NCBI GenBank assembly: GCA_027574665.1 | Contig: CM050654.1 | Location: 23,132,222 to 23,196,221 of the forward strand | From: Rhynochetos jubatus | Lineage: Eukaryota > Chordata > Aves > Eurypygiformes > Rhynochetidae | Length of the DNA: 64,000 nt | Reading direction: 5' to 3' | Shown: in pieces, positions 34,501 to 48,002 of the stretch | Position numbering within the stretch: the stretch's first letter is position 1 | How the letters are laid out: every line of letters begins with the position of its first letter | The notes under the pieces: model-generated | Database searches by the model: none | What the model was told of the DNA's origin: nothing | The model's input: the letters and a program-made list of their open reading frames with translations, nothing else | Position numbers and translations under genes: made by a program

Positions 34501-37500
34501 ATTTATTTATTTTGTATACAGACAATATGTATGTGTTTATATGCAAGTGTCATCCCTGCATTTGGGATAATTTGTGCAGTATCTGGGAGCACACAAGTTC
34601 CTTGATCATATGCTGGTTTGGTAACTGCTTCCCAGAATGCAGTTATATGTCATCTCAGTGTATTAATGTACTCTCACTAGGCCATCCTTTTCCTTAAGGA
34701 TTATTATGGCTACTGCAATTTGTCCCACTGTATTGAATTTAGCTGGGGCCATGGGCTTGGCATCAGAGGGATTCTCCAGGGTTATACAGTCCTGACATCC
34801 TAGGTTCTATGGTAGATCTTTGAAACAGGTTTTCCCCTGGTTTACACTACTAAGAGTATCACTCTCAAAGGGAAAATCATCTTTACAGAGCAGGGTTAAA
34901 CTGACAAGGCAAATGGTAAATACACACACAGCCTGCCTGATGTTTAGCATAGACCTTTCTGTGGCCTGTAGGAGATTATTGTGTGGGACTGTAACTAGGT
35001 GGAATGTGCATTTCACAAGAATTTCAAGGCAGTGTCACACAGTGAGTGACCTCACAGTAGTGTCATCTGCAATGACAGTAGCAACTGTATGAGAGTAAAA
35101 ATTGTATCAAAGTGCTTACTAATGCCTGTGGAATAGTGGCTTGTGGTTATTAGCTACCTGTTCAATCAGAGGGGAACCACATCTTCTAACTGTATAAAGA
35201 CAGAAGTTCTGAGTTGAGACTCCCTAGAGGAAAACATGAGGTAAATGCACACACATTCTCCTTTTACACATTTTTATCAGATATATTAAACATTTTTATG
35301 ATGTTCTGATGAGCAAGCCACTGGGCATAAGTAAATTTGCAGTGAACTGCAGGCTTATGAATCTGGAGTAAGAACAGTTAAAATGAGTAGCCCTTTACCC
35401 ACATAATGTGGAGTTAGATCGCCACAGGCAGCATTTGTGACTGCATAGCTGCACAATTCTATATACTGTGGGAGTTTTGTCTTGTCCTACCCACTGAGGA
35501 GAACTGGAGCCATGACCCCTTTCTAAGGTTACAACAATATTTTAAAAGATAAACATTGGACTTAGATGTAAATATTCTAGTGGTTTTAAAATATTTTGCT
35601 ATTTTCTGAAGGCATTTTCTGGATATATGGTTGTATCTCTACTGTTTTTACATTCTGCAAAAACTCATAATGAAATAAAGAGACTGACTTTTTTCCACTG
35701 AGTTGGATCTTTGAGTAATTATTTGCCTTCACTTCCATTCAGATATCATTATTTTAAGATTTCTTCCCATGCTCTTTCCCAACCTTCCTGTGAGTTATTT
35801 TAGATCATTACCAAATGAAGGAGAGCTGTTTCTAATTTTGCTTTTTGGAAAGAGGCTCAATCATTTGAGCTTTCTGTCTCAATGCTCACTTTATGTCTCT
35901 TTCGATGACTTTATATTATAGCAACAGTAATTCCAGACTGGCTAGGAGTATGTGCAAACTCATTTGGCTTGCAAAATTGACTCCAACTGTACTTGTTCGA
36001 ACATACATAAATTAGAGATTGACAGTTTTTTTCTGGGGTTATATTGCCATTAATGTTGCTTGGTTGCTGACAGAATCCTTGTAGAAACTCCTATAGAATA
36101 CCCATTCAAGTGTGAAAGCTGCAGTTCCTTTCTAAAGATGAAAAGTCATTAAATTCTGTTGTTTATTTGAAAAGTTCATTTGTATCTAGAAATCATCAGG
36201 AAATGTTTTAATTGAAAAGGAAGGATGATAATAAGAAAAACATCTCCATTCTACATTCCTAGAAAAAGATGAGGTGGCTCTCACATCCACACCAGCTGAC
36301 CCAACAACATTTTAACTAAACCCTGCATGATTTTAAGCAGCTCAAACCCTTAATTGATGTTTATATTTTGACAAGAGTCAGAGGTAATCTTCTCTGCTGA
36401 AATTTTCAAAGACAAATTTTATCTACTGAAATTAAAGGTTACTTTGTTTGTATTTCCAGTGGCTTTGAAAGACTAAGCTTTTGCTTTGCAGCATTCCAGT
36501 CCAACTGTTTTTATATTTGTTTTAGGATTCCTGATCAAAGATAGTATTAGTCTTGGGTCAGGACAGAGGTGGTATATGACGTATGTTGAGTATAGCTGCA
36601 GTATTTGCGCTTAAAGGTGAAGAGCTCTATCTTCTCTAAAATGTTTGTGATAAAAAATACAGGATTTTCTTGTTGCCCACCAATGTAAGCTGGCACATGC
36701 ATTCTCATCATGTATTACAAGTATGTCCTCCAGGCCACTTAGAATCCTTTGCTTGCTTGCTGAGTGGGTGGAAATAGGATTTTATGGTCATTTAAGGAGC
36801 TCTCCAAATGCTTTCATTTTTATGTGACTTAGTCACCCAAGAAGTGATAAGAGCCATTCTGTTCAATAACACCATATTTCTGGCTTCATCTGCTTTCGTT
36901 TTATTAAATCTTGTAATGTGCGTTGTGATGTACATCCAGCAGTTCTGAGAAAGCATTTTCCTCCTGTTACAGCCTAAGAAGTTTTCGGTGCTGCATGTGA
37001 CTTGATTCCTTGCAGAAAGTCAGCAGATTCTACTTCAGCAGAAGGTATTTGAGTAGATAGTTTCAGCACAGCTTGAATTTCAGCAAGTCAAATTCTGTGG
37101 AGATAAAACAGTCTAAATTCACAGTGTGCATTTATATTATTCCAAATTCACAGTATTTTACTACAGTTCAGTTTTAACATGTCTGATGGTATTTGACTAG
37201 TGAGAATACCGAGGGACCAACTTGATGGATTAATTTCTGAAGTTTCCCCCAGGTCAAAAAAGTCCAGCCATTTATTTGACTTCCACAAACATGACACTTC
37301 ATTCAAGTTATATTGCTAAAATACACATGCAGAATTCCATCAAAATATCAAATTCCTTCACCTTTGAAATGTGTTGTGTTCTCTTTGCCATTTTAGCATT
37401 CAGTTTGAACAAACCTCCTTCCAATATGTCTGACTGCCTTTCCAGATTCAGAAACTCTTTCTGAAATTCTTCAAATCATCCTCTACTACATTCCCTTATT

Positions 37501-40160
37501 CTGCCTTGCCTCATGAACAATATATGATGTCATAAATTCAATTTTCAGCTACTACCTCTACAGCTTGCTTCTCCTGTGATACTGAGGGGCATCATATTTT
37601 TATGTACAAACTATTTTTTGAGCCAGTGACTATTCAGGGATAGTTTCTACACTCACTAACTGTCCTCTTGCATTGTGCAAGAATTTGTAACAAATAGTGG
37701 TTTGTTAGCAACATGCCTAAAAATGAAAGATATCTAGCAGTGAAAATCTCCCCCCCCCCTTTAATATCTTCCTAAGATTTTACTGCAGTAATATATGCAC
37801 GTGTGTTGAAAAACCTGGGAGTAGAATGCACTCTTTTCTACCATTGCCCCTCACAGGAAATGGTTTCTTCTCCCCTGCTGGCATTCACAGTGTAGTAGGT
37901 TGTTGATGGTAGACACTCATGAGGAGTTTGGTGAGCTTGCTGTATTGTAAATAGTACTGGATGCTTATGAGTATTCAGGGAGTGTTTTAGGGTCCACACC
38001 TGTACTCCACTGCCATAACTCATGAAACCATTGTCAAGAATACTTGGCAATTAGGTTTAGTTATGGGAAAATCAGATTGTAATCTGAAGAGCACTTGAAG
38101 AAGCTATTGGAAAACCAGCCTGGTTGGTGCTTAGCACCTGGGGATTCTTTCATGACTTCTGCAAAGACATTGGTGACACTCTTCGTAAGTAATTGGAAGC
38201 CACAGATTTTTAGTGAACAGAGTAGCTTACACTTAGCCTCCATGAGATGGAACTAAGAGCCTAAAGATTTCATATCCCCTATTCATTTACCCAAGACTAT
38301 CTTCCAGTTCCCAAACAGTTTTGTGCTCTGCCTGAGGACTTAGATGTGTGCTGATGTGTACCTTGTGTGTTATTTCAGGGCTGCAGGGGTACTCTGTTTT
38401 GCATCATTCTTGGAAAGGACTCAGTTCATCAACATACACAGTGCATTTGTCCAGTGGAGTTACGCATCCTGAGTTTATCATATCAATAGCTGTAGTTTCT
38501 ATGCTCTGCTGTTCTCATCCTCCTCCCTTTTACTTCCAGGTGTAGCCCAGTGCATTGGCTACGTAGAAGGTCTTGCATTAAAGCAGCTAAGATATCCTGC
38601 ACAAGGTTTCACACTTGTCCTGAAGATAAGCTTATTCATTATTCCCACTAGAAAACAATTGTCTCTGCGAATTAGTCCCTCTTCTGGACCTTAATTTCTA
38701 GAGCTTGACAGACTTTAGGTTAGGGTATAACTCTTATCTATTCCATCACCTAAACTGATTTTAAATCATTTAACCAGGAAGGGTTAAAGACGATGAAAAA
38801 GTCTTATTGGAAGCGGATTTTCCGTATGGTGTAAGATGATTGTGGGCTTCCGTGATCTACTAATTAGGAACTTTATGTGAGTAAACAATAAAGTGAAAAT
38901 GTTTCTAAATTCCCAATTATTTATACAGAGAGGTAATTGCTTTCTGTTTTCTGTAAGAATACGTCTAGACTTAGCACGGTAAATGGTTCTGCTCACAATT
39001 TTCTTGTGACAGTCTGACCCAGTTTGAGTCTCTTCAGAGAACATAAAGACATTTATCCTCTAGCAATACTGAGAGGAAAAAAAGGATGAAGAAACCTCAA
39101 TCAGAAATTGATATCCATAGCTAAATAATGGGATTTATTATGATAACCAAAGGGTGTATATCCGTTCAAAATTCTCTGCTTAGTGACCATGGGAGGTGGA
39201 GGGGAAGGAAGTCATCAGAAGACCTATGAATGGTTAACTCTCCACTAAATCACAGCAACTCAGATTCTGTCAGTTGCTGAAAATGAACTGTCCCCAGGAG
39301 TGTGGAGGTGTTGACCTAATTTTGTGATTTAGTTGCTGAGGTGTGAGGATCAATTTGAGTCTCAGGTAAGGTGTTGTCTGCACAAGGACTTTTTGCTATT
39401 TATCATTTGTGTACAGGCCACATTTGAGATCAGGTTTCCAATTCAGAGTCAAGGAGATATAATTGTCTAGTGTAGTTAAGTGTTTTCAGAGCATGAGTAG
39501 ATACCTTTCTGCATCTTCAAATAACTAAATACCTTTGCAGTGTTGACTAAAGAAGTGTGTGTGGCTCTAGGTGAAGTTGAGACCAAAGCCGGGAATGGAT
39601 CCAAAATCACTTAAGTCCCAGTCCAGCGCATCAGCATAAGTTATCCTTCCTCCTGAAATTTATCTCAACTCTGCCACCATTCTGTGCTTAATTCATTCAT
39701 TTTTAAAAACAAACACTGTCTACCTTAGAGTGAATTTAAGATTTAGTATCTTATTACTTATTGATCACATTGAAATCTTTATTAAAAAACACTATATTGC
39801 CCTGAGTGTGCCCTTCAGCTTATTTGAAGCCAACCTGTTTTTATGTCTTGGCATAGTTATTTCCACTTTCTCTAGCGAAAGAGCAAATTCATATCCAGTA
39901 GGCCTACAGTATTATTCAAACAGCTATGCACTGCACTGACAACATTTGTAAACAAAAAAATACAGGAGAGAGCATTTCTTCCGTCAAGACAGTCTAGTGA
40001 CACCAGTAACAATTTTCCACAAATGCACATTCTAAGGCAGTGTAGACTTCCACAGAGGTCATCCAAGCTGTAAACCAGAAAATAATCTGATTACATCCTA
40101 TTTTTACAAGTGGTTCAAAGTGTTTTATCTCACATTTTCATGCTTTCAGGGCCTGATAGT
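31506..40160. other. Long noncoding stretch
   Basis: AT-rich with no supported gene. ATTCATAGAATCATGAATGG at about 31905-31925 recalls a minus-strand CR1 tail, but the rest does not match well. A C10 run lies at 37750-37759. CCAGTGGAGTTACGCATCCT at about 38452 recalls a short reptile/bird repeat, but the match is brief. Confidence 0.5.
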
Positions 40161-40183
40161 CCTTTCACTATTTTAGTGAAAGG
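40161..40183. repeat. 10-bp perfect inverted repeat
   Basis: CCTTTCACTA and TAGTGAAAGG are separated by TTT. With a two-base bulge the pairing continues outward (TAGT with ACTA), making an imperfect hairpin of about 14 pairs. A T18/C14 junction follows 67 bases later. Confidence 0.85.
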
Positions 40184-40249
40184 CTACTAGGACCATCTGG
40201 AATCTTTTTTTCAACCTGGACAAAACCTGTTCAACTTGCTAACACTTCC

Positions 40250-40284
40250 TTTTTTTTTTTTTTTTTTATTCCCCCCCCCCCCCC
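40250..40284 (+). repeat. T18-ATT-C14 homopolymer junction
   Basis: Eighteen T bases (40250-40267), then ATT, then fourteen C bases (40271-40284). Run lengths like these are prone to sequencing and slippage error. Confidence 0.9.
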
Positions 40285-41873
40285 GACCCTTTCCTGATTA
40301 AGAAGGTGGTTTTATCCCATAAGATTTTGTGGTTAAGTGAAACTGGGAAGTTCACTTGTGGAGAATGTGAACATCTGATCCTCATTTCATTCAAAACCCT
40401 CCCTTAAATTTATTTTGTTGTGTTTTTTTTTAACTTAATACTTCCTTTCTCTCTCTTCCTGTTTTAGATATGTTCAAAACCTGAGAACTAGAAAGCTGAG
40501 TATTTTTAGAGGCAAATTTGCATGTTTGAGTGTTAATCAAAAGTCGGATGTTTTGGAATTTCAGTGCACTGTAAGGAATTGCAGAAGCATAGAGTGGGTA
40601 GTGCTGAATTACAGTGCCAGCTCTATTGTCTTCTGATCCATCAGATCCGTTAAAGAATCCAGAGAGACTGACAAAAAAGGAAATGTAAATCATCTATAAA
40701 GCAGCACTGTAGATGCAGTAGTTGTGATGCTATGGGTACAGTCTGGGAGTACAAAGCCTGTGAGTAGAGCTGCAGAAAAAGAAGTGGAGGCAACCACAGC
40801 CCACAAAGAAGTAAATATCCAGAAATTGTATTTTTCTATTGACTGTGCCATATGCCTTATCAATGAGCAATAAAATATTTTTCCAGGAATACTAAGTATG
40901 ATATAAACCAGAAAGTAACACTGAATGGTTTGACAGATGTGAAACAAATGTTGAGTGAGACAAAGGATAGCAATGAAGGGTAGTAGATTGCATTGCAGTT
41001 TTAATAGCCTATAACTGATGTGATATACTAAGGCCATAGCATGTATTTGCTGGTGGATGCTTCATCTTTTTCTTTTTTAGGGTACAGAATATAGCTGGAT
41101 GACTCCTGACTGTACTTGTCAGTACTTAACTGTAAACCTCTTCTAAGTGTCAGTAAGTCTAAGTCTCTGTCCTTGACCTTTCTGTACATTTTTCATTTAA
41201 TCTTTTAGCAGGAGAAAGGGGTGGGAGGGAGTGACAGGAGAGAACAGAAATGGAAGGGAAGGATAACAGAAAAGGAGATGGTATGTATCACAGATACTAA
41301 TTGAAAATCCGGATCTTTTCCTGTTTCTGCCACTACGCTGAAGCATGACTGGGCAATTCAGCTAATGTTTTTGGCTCCAATGTGCTGGAGTATCTTGAGG
41401 ATCATTTGACTCTCGGTACAAGAAGTTCAGAAGGGATGTAAACATGTTAACATTCTTATTTGTAAGTGGTTTAAACTGTAGTCTATTTAATGGCAGCTCT
41501 TGTAGGTTGAAATGAATGTCTTTTGGATTCTGGTGCAGCAGGGTCTTGATTTACATTGCCATCTTCAAGCAAGAGTTGGGTTCAATGGGTCCAATTCTAA
41601 AATTAGAGGTATACCCAAATGAATGGCTGAATGACAGGCTCACTAAGGGCAGTAGCCTGGACACACATTCTTTCAGTGTTGGCAAATATTAGACGCTCGA
41701 CATACTACCACTAAGGTAAGTGATAAATAATGTTTGACTTCCATAATCTCTAATATCCAAAGTAGCATATGAGCTAATTTTGAAATGCTTAAGACCTTGA
41801 GAATTTATTGAGTCACATTTTTAACAGTTATTTTTTTTTAGAATTAAAGCATTTGGTTCTACCCTGCATGGGG
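40285..41873. other. Noncoding stretch with long chance frames
   Basis: The minus strand has two abutting open frames, 41037-40690 and 40693-40430, of 115 and 87 codons in different frames. They are hydrophobic and T-rich. Their length is expected by chance in DNA of this composition, and I see no family motif, so I do not call a gene. Confidence 0.4.
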
Positions 41874-41975
41874 AAAAAACCAACAAACAAACCCAAAACA
41901 AAACAAACCAAAACCCAAACCACTACCACTACCAAAAAAAACCCCAAACCACCAAAAAGCCAACCCAAACCCCCA
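41874..41975 (+). repeat. A/C-only low-complexity tract
   Basis: About 100 bases are nearly free of G and T on the plus strand, built of CAAA, CCAAA, CCACTA and ACCC units. It is longer than the similar tract at 5195. The frames through it on either strand (Lys/Pro/Thr-rich on plus, Val/Gly/Phe-rich on minus) are not genes. Confidence 0.85.
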
Positions 41976-44854
41976 GTATTACGCATACTTTGATTCATAT
42001 TTACAACAATACCTGCAAGGATAAAAAGACTGTAAAAAATGAAAGACACAATGAGATATGTTGGACAAGATGTTAAAAGCTTTGGCAGATTGAAGAAGAA
42101 CTGAAAATCCTACACTCATTACTTAATACTGGCTTAAGTGTTGGAATTACTTTTGTAATGTATTTGTGATATTGTAACTGGAAAAATGTGGCTGTTCTTC
42201 CCAGGATCTGTATTACTGTGGTAGCTTTCTCTGTTGTGCATATAGGACTGCTCTGAATGTTAAGAGATCCAAATCTGGCTGGGGATGAATAAGCAGCTGT
42301 AGTCTGCAAACACTCTGCTTGTGACTTCTACAGGAGGTCACAGCAAAAGAGAATATATGATCAATCACCCTGTCCCAAAACAGCCACAGGAAATTATTGC
42401 TTCTGGTATGTCTGGGCTTGACAGATGTCTGTCTGATCATTGTGTATTACTATTCAAATGCCTTTGAAATGTTCAAGATACAGACATAAGAAGCAACATG
42501 GAATGTGTGACAAAGTGGCGCTGTTTTGTAAGGAAGAGAATAACTGAGAAAGACTCATGAGACAAGAGCCTTCAATATGCTTCATTTTTTCTTGACGGTT
42601 TGCCTTTTCCACATGTTAAAACTTCAGCCTGTTACCCACAAAGCAACAGAATGAGGCACTTCTTGATGCTGGCTGCACAGAACAAAGTTGGAAAGCAAAG
42701 CACAGCAGCAAAGATCCATACCTGACTTCATGGGACACAATCCTCATTTTTAAGAAACTGGCTCTGTAGGCTGTCTACATCTAGACAAATGATCACAGTG
42801 GGTCAGCTGCTGGGTTTAGATACCTCTTTCCATCCTCTAATAAATTGTGTGGCTGCTGTTCAGAACCTTTATGCAACTAAACATAATTTTCTAAGTCTAG
42901 GTAGAAGTCTAGTCTTGACATGTGGGATGGATCTGATTTTTTCAGTAACTATGGTGACTGCAATATGCAACAGGCTTCATGACCTTAAAGACCCTAGATT
43001 TGCTGTTTTGCCACGTAGCATCCCAAGGTCCCTTTACAACGGTAGGTACTAATCTCCATTTTTGCACTCTAGACAACTCCGTACACAGGAGGCCTAAGAA
43101 AATGTCTTAGCATTGTCCCTTGACAGGGGAAAAACTGAAATACTTTTTTTTCCTACATGAAACAGTTTGCAGTCTAAACTGAAAACACAAACACCTGTTA
43201 ATGACTGTGAAGGAAGTACTATAACTCAAAGCTTCATTTTCGTAACTTGAAAGGTAATGCTGTAAGTCATTGGGCCCACCAGAAGCTAAGAAGATGGTTA
43301 TTTCTGTGTTTACTCTTGCCCTCACTCTATGGCATTTATTTAGCTAAATTCATAAAGCAGAAATTGGATTCAGGATATATTTCTTTTAAGCACCAAGGAA
43401 CAACTACAATTTCACCTGTACCTTTAGCAGACTTTCTGTTCTGTTGGCCAGTGGACTCAAAATGGATGGTACAGGACATAACTATTTTTTCTTTTACAGC
43501 CTCCACTGGGAGTCTTTTGCAGAGTGATGCGGAAAAGTAATGTTAATCTGAATAGCAAGGCCTATATTAAAAAATTATATTACTCTTGCTGATAGCAGGC
43601 CTGATATGCACGGATAATTTTACTCCTTAATGTATGTTCTTAGAGACATTTGATCCCTCCTTTCCCACTCTCCCCTCTTAGGTACCACTGGGAACAGATT
43701 ATGGCTGAAATAAGAATTTGAATGAATTCTTGTTTGCCTTCATTTTAAGCCCTGCAGATTTTTCCATTATTTCTCTTTCTTCCTTGTCCCTTTTCTACTT
43801 GGACTGAATGTTGGTTTGTAAAGAACCTTGCTAGCATGTGTGATCTATTCTGTGTAATGACTGAATTTATTAGGTAGGATATAATTTTAAGTAACGGAGT
43901 CCTGAACAATGCTTACTTTGCGAGATCCCTAGAGGTTTAGGGGAAAGAATAGGGCCTGAACTGTTCAAACAGGGATATCAAAGCGAAGAGTGAGAACTCG
44001 GGCCCTTTGCACAGTTTGAACTTAGATAAATACTGAAACAACAGCAAAAAGAAGCAGAGGCATGAAAGACTACTGGTTTTCCTAGCTGAGTAGAAAACCT
44101 GCCCAATAGAGGCAAAGTATCATTGATGCAGTGATAGCTATCTGAAAAAAAACAACCCTATTATGGCAAATCTGAACTTCTGATGACCCTTTTATTAACG
44201 AGGTGTTTGACACCTTTCTTTAAAATCGTAAACTCCACAGAATCTACACAGCCATAGCTGTGTACATGTTTTAATCTGGAAAAAAGCTTATACATCACCA
44301 TACCATGGTAACATGGCAACGCATAAACTTTATTTCCAGATGTTCAGACATGTAAGTATTTTTCCAAATCACTTTCAAACACCTGTGTAGTAGAATTAAA
44401 TGAATATAATAGAGGAGAAAGAGTCACTTAAATTCAGAGATTGAGATTGTAATTTAATGGAAAAAAAATCCATTGAAAGGGGAGCACTAGTCCCTGGGTC
44501 TCTTAGAGAACAGTCACTGAGAGTGGATACCGTGGCGGTCTGTGGTTGAGGAAGTGCACATGCCTGTAAAAGAGTTTATGTAGCTGCTGCTTTGTAATAC
44601 TAAGAGCCCTATGGTGCTTTCCTCTGAAAAGATCAGATTACAGTTTGCTAAAGTCAATTTGTAGTTAAAATATAAATTATCATTAGACAACTTGCCACTG
44701 TTTTCTATTTGGCCTTGTTTTAAAAATTTCTTATCAGCATTTGGTTCTTAAAATCATTTTCATCAAATTTAAAGTCCTTTTTGCAAGCTCAGGAGTAATT
44801 CCTGTGTGAGTGAGAATTCACAAGAATGATCATGTTTAGGTTTTACAGCAAACA
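41976..44854. other. Noncoding stretch
   Basis: I see no gene, repeat family or RNA. The composition is ordinary AT-rich DNA. Confidence 0.5.
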
Positions 44855-45193
44855 TTACATCTTGTTATCCAAACATCCTTTGTTTATATTTTCTGTGCTG
44901 TTTTTCCTCAGCTCAATACAGTAACACCTATGTTCAAGGTAATCAACATTTAAATTGTAACTCTTGTCGGAGAGTCCTTCAGAGTGAGCCTCTGGTATGA
45001 TTGTGGCTAGTTCAGGAAGGTACTGTTTTCCTAACAGGTTTTCAAGGTGATCATTTAAGATACTGAGTTGCATGAGGTTCTCCATAAAGTGCTCCTTCAC
45101 CCACGCGTGTGGTATTTCAATCTTATGCATGCAGTACTGAAACTTGAGTAGCCTAGGATTCATGTCTGGTTTTGTAGATGGGTCTGGGGCCAC
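44855..45193 (-). CDS. Unidentified exon-like open frame
   Basis: Read on the minus strand, TATTATAG at the 5' side acts as a possible acceptor (with CTGAC as a possible branch site about 25 bases before it). It is followed by 112 open codons and a TAA at 44855-44857. The frame is rich in codons of purine-first type and its peptide is varied and largely polar (it includes FQYCMHKIEIPHAWVKEHF and LPELATIIPEAHSEG), with five cysteines. That is more protein-like than most frames here. The polypyrimidine tract is weak and no AATAAA follows within about 150 bases. I do not recognise the family. It may be a terminal exon, an old retrocopy remnant or chance. Confidence 0.25.
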   Translation of the reverse strand: MAPDPSTKPDMNPRLLKFQYCMHKIEIPHAWVKEHFMENLMQLSILNDHLENLLGKQYLPELATIIPEAHSEGLSDKSYNLNVDYLEHRCYCIELRKNSTENINKGCLDNKM

Positions 45194-45195
45194 CT

Positions 45196-47927
45196 ATAAT
45201 ATATGACTTCATTTTCATGTCAGTCTGTGTTCTGAATCAAGACAAATTTAAGCAGATCTCAAAAGGATGAGAGAAGGTTATCCTATGATCATTTTTACTC
45301 ATAGTTTGAATTAAAAAAAAATCACTGACATAATTTGTGATGCAGATCCATACTCCCCATGTACTTACAAAGGAAGTTCATATTAGCTTCAGTTGCAAAA
45401 GAAATGCTGAAGGGTGAGAATCTTCATGTGAATACAGAAATACAGGAAAAGAACGCTCCTGGGAGTCTCAAGGATTTTCACAAACAATGTGCAGCAGAAA
45501 AAAATTGAGGAGTTCATATTGTAAATATGTTCTTTTGAGAATTGGATCATGGCAGGGATGTTTGCTGGAAGGCTCTAAAGCTCAGTCTTACTCATCAGCT
45601 TATGAAAAATGGTGGTATTTTAAAAGCCCAACTGTTTTTTAAAGATATGTGAGGCCAGAAAATCAATTTGTGATTCATGATAAGTAATACCATCAGCCTG
45701 GCACTTTGTTAGAACTTCATTTTTTTTTATACCTATGTTAACAACAGGGACGGTAATCTCAAATTCACACTTTTGATTCAGAACTAGATTTCCTCAAGTT
45801 ACATATCTGTAAAACTCAGAAAGAGCACTTAACTTCTTCCCAGGTTATTTGGCTGTGGGAAATGAATCCAAACAAACAGATTAGCATTATATTCCCATAG
45901 CAGTGCATGTAGTTAATGAATATGACAATAAGCTGAGACACCTCTAATCAAACTGAAATGAAATTATTATTACCGAATGATAGTGTATATCAGCAATTTT
46001 TAAATGGAATGACATCAAATATTAATTTAACATAAAATGCGGGGGGAGTTTCTCTTGGAGTGTGGTCAAAGATGGAGGTTTATTACTCACTATCGCAAGA
46101 AGAGTGTCAAAATTCCATCACCCTTTTGGTTTATTGATAGCCAAAATTTCATTAGCTCTGGTCAGGTTGGCAGGAAGATGAAACATGCCAGCTTTTTATC
46201 TCTGTGTTCATACTTCTTGCAAGTAAAAGCATAAAATAGGATTCTGCAAACCTCCGTGGATATTTTCTCTAAGACTGCTGTCAGGGTTCTGGTATGCCTT
46301 TTTACAATTTCAGCTGCTAATCTACTCTGTGTGATAGTTACGGTTACAAATGATTGTATGTTTTGCTATTCGAGGTCAACTGCACGGGTACATAGACACA
46401 TTTCTGCCCACCTTTTGATATGGCTTTCTCCTGATAAGTCCAGCATTTCTTTGGGAAGAACAGCCTTTCAAATCCTGATACAATCGTGTTGTTCAGGTAA
46501 AAACCTTTTTTGCCCTTCTGGTACCTTTCTTGTGATGGCAGCACTGAACCATCCATTACTGGTGTACTAGGGACAGAAATATATAGGTTAGGTAATGCTG
46601 CTGAGGATTGGTATGGGCAAACAGCAGGGATTTATTGTTGCTCTGATGCTGTTGAGCACTGGGTTTACAGTATAGGATAATTTAGGATCAGTCAGCCTCT
46701 GTGGGATCAAAGTTTTATCTAATTGCTCATGTTTAGTTTCTCTTTAGGTGGTTAAAACACAACCTAATGCAGCTTTACAGTTTGGACATTATTACCAGTG
46801 TAATACCTTATGTAGTTGTATTAGTAGTATCTTACGATAGATAGTTCTATAGCCACTTCCACCCAAGATACTGAGATGTTGAATCTCACAAGATGTCTTT
46901 ATAGTGAGTTTGCACGTAAGTGCCAGTTTATGTACAGGAAAAGGAAGTTACAGAGCTCACCTTAAGCGTAAGCCCCATCTCTTGGTGTAGATGTATTTTT
47001 TCTTTTTGTTTGTTTTTCATGTTTGGCAATCTTTTTTGTAATTAGGCATTTTAGTTAGTAGGGCACACTGCCACATTAGGTGGATCACTCTGAAACCCAG
47101 TACAGTTAATGCAGGCAAACATGACTATAAAGCTCGAATAGTGCAGAAACATCTGAAGACAAAGGACTTTTCTACCTGTTGTTCTATATCCACTAATGTT
47201 GAATCAAGATGGGGTTGGTATTTATTTTTATAATATATGTATTTGGTGCCCATGTTGTCATAGAGAGTGAACAATACAACTATGCTGACATGCAAGAGGG
47301 GAATCGCTCTGTCCATACAGCCCTGCTTCTGGCTCTGCAACACTGATACTGCACAATGGGCCAAATGAAAGGACATGCTGAAAAGCCTTTTCTGCCTCCT
47401 TCATCTCTCTCACTCCCTTTTGTATTACTTAGTATTAGATTTACTTTTTCTTAGTATTAGACTTCCATATTTGCTACATGTGGAAAAGTGATTGAACCAT
47501 TATTTAAGAACTGAAAACTGTTTTTGATCTGTGATCTCTAGTAGAGTGTTAAAAGGTTTTTCGGGTTTAAAAAAAAAATCCCAAAGTTCTAATCTCCAGG
47601 TCATGGCATAATCAAATATTCAAAATGCATTTTTATGTTTAAATATATGAATACATAATTACTGAAACACGTATATACATTTATTTGTGAATGTATCTGA
47701 AGTATTACAAGAGAAGTATCAATTCAATGTGTTGCTTTCACGACTTTGACAGAGATATTTGAAATCTAGATTTCTTTGTGCATAGCAAGAACACTTGTAT
47801 GTTTAAGGAACAACAGCTGTTTGCAGCTTATCTAAAAGAATATGAATAGATAAAAATATTTTCCATCTCTCATATCATCTCTGAATACTCAAATGAATAA
47901 TCGAGAACAATGTGAAATCGAAAGACA
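45196..47927. other. Noncoding stretch
   Basis: No feature recognised apart from a short duplicated CTTAGTATTAGA near 47428 and 47450. Confidence 0.5.
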
Positions 47928-48002
47928 GTGGGTGAAATTCGGAAAGTTCTTAAGTCAGTGGGAATTGTGTTATTGACTTCAATGAGGCCAATATTTTACC
48001 TG
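47928..48002. repeat. Short palindromic amniote-type repeat
   Basis: GTGGGTGAAATTCGG opens the segment, followed by AAGTCAGTGGGAATT, then ATTGACTTCAATGAGGCC and ATATTTTACC. From memory this is the layout of a short palindromic repeat common in turtle, crocodilian and bird DNA (GGTGAAAT...AAGTCAATGG...CCATTGACTT...ATTTCACC). The inverted halves are still visible. It is old and diverged, and I give no family name. Confidence 0.5.

Noticed and set aside
38450-38486. CCAGTGGAGTTACGCATCCT, like a short reptile/bird repeat
   Set aside because: The match ends after about 30 bases and cannot be confirmed by eye.
40430-41037. Two abutting minus-strand frames resembling a multi-pass membrane protein
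   Set aside because: They are in different frames, hydrophobicity follows from T-rich DNA, and no family signature is seen.
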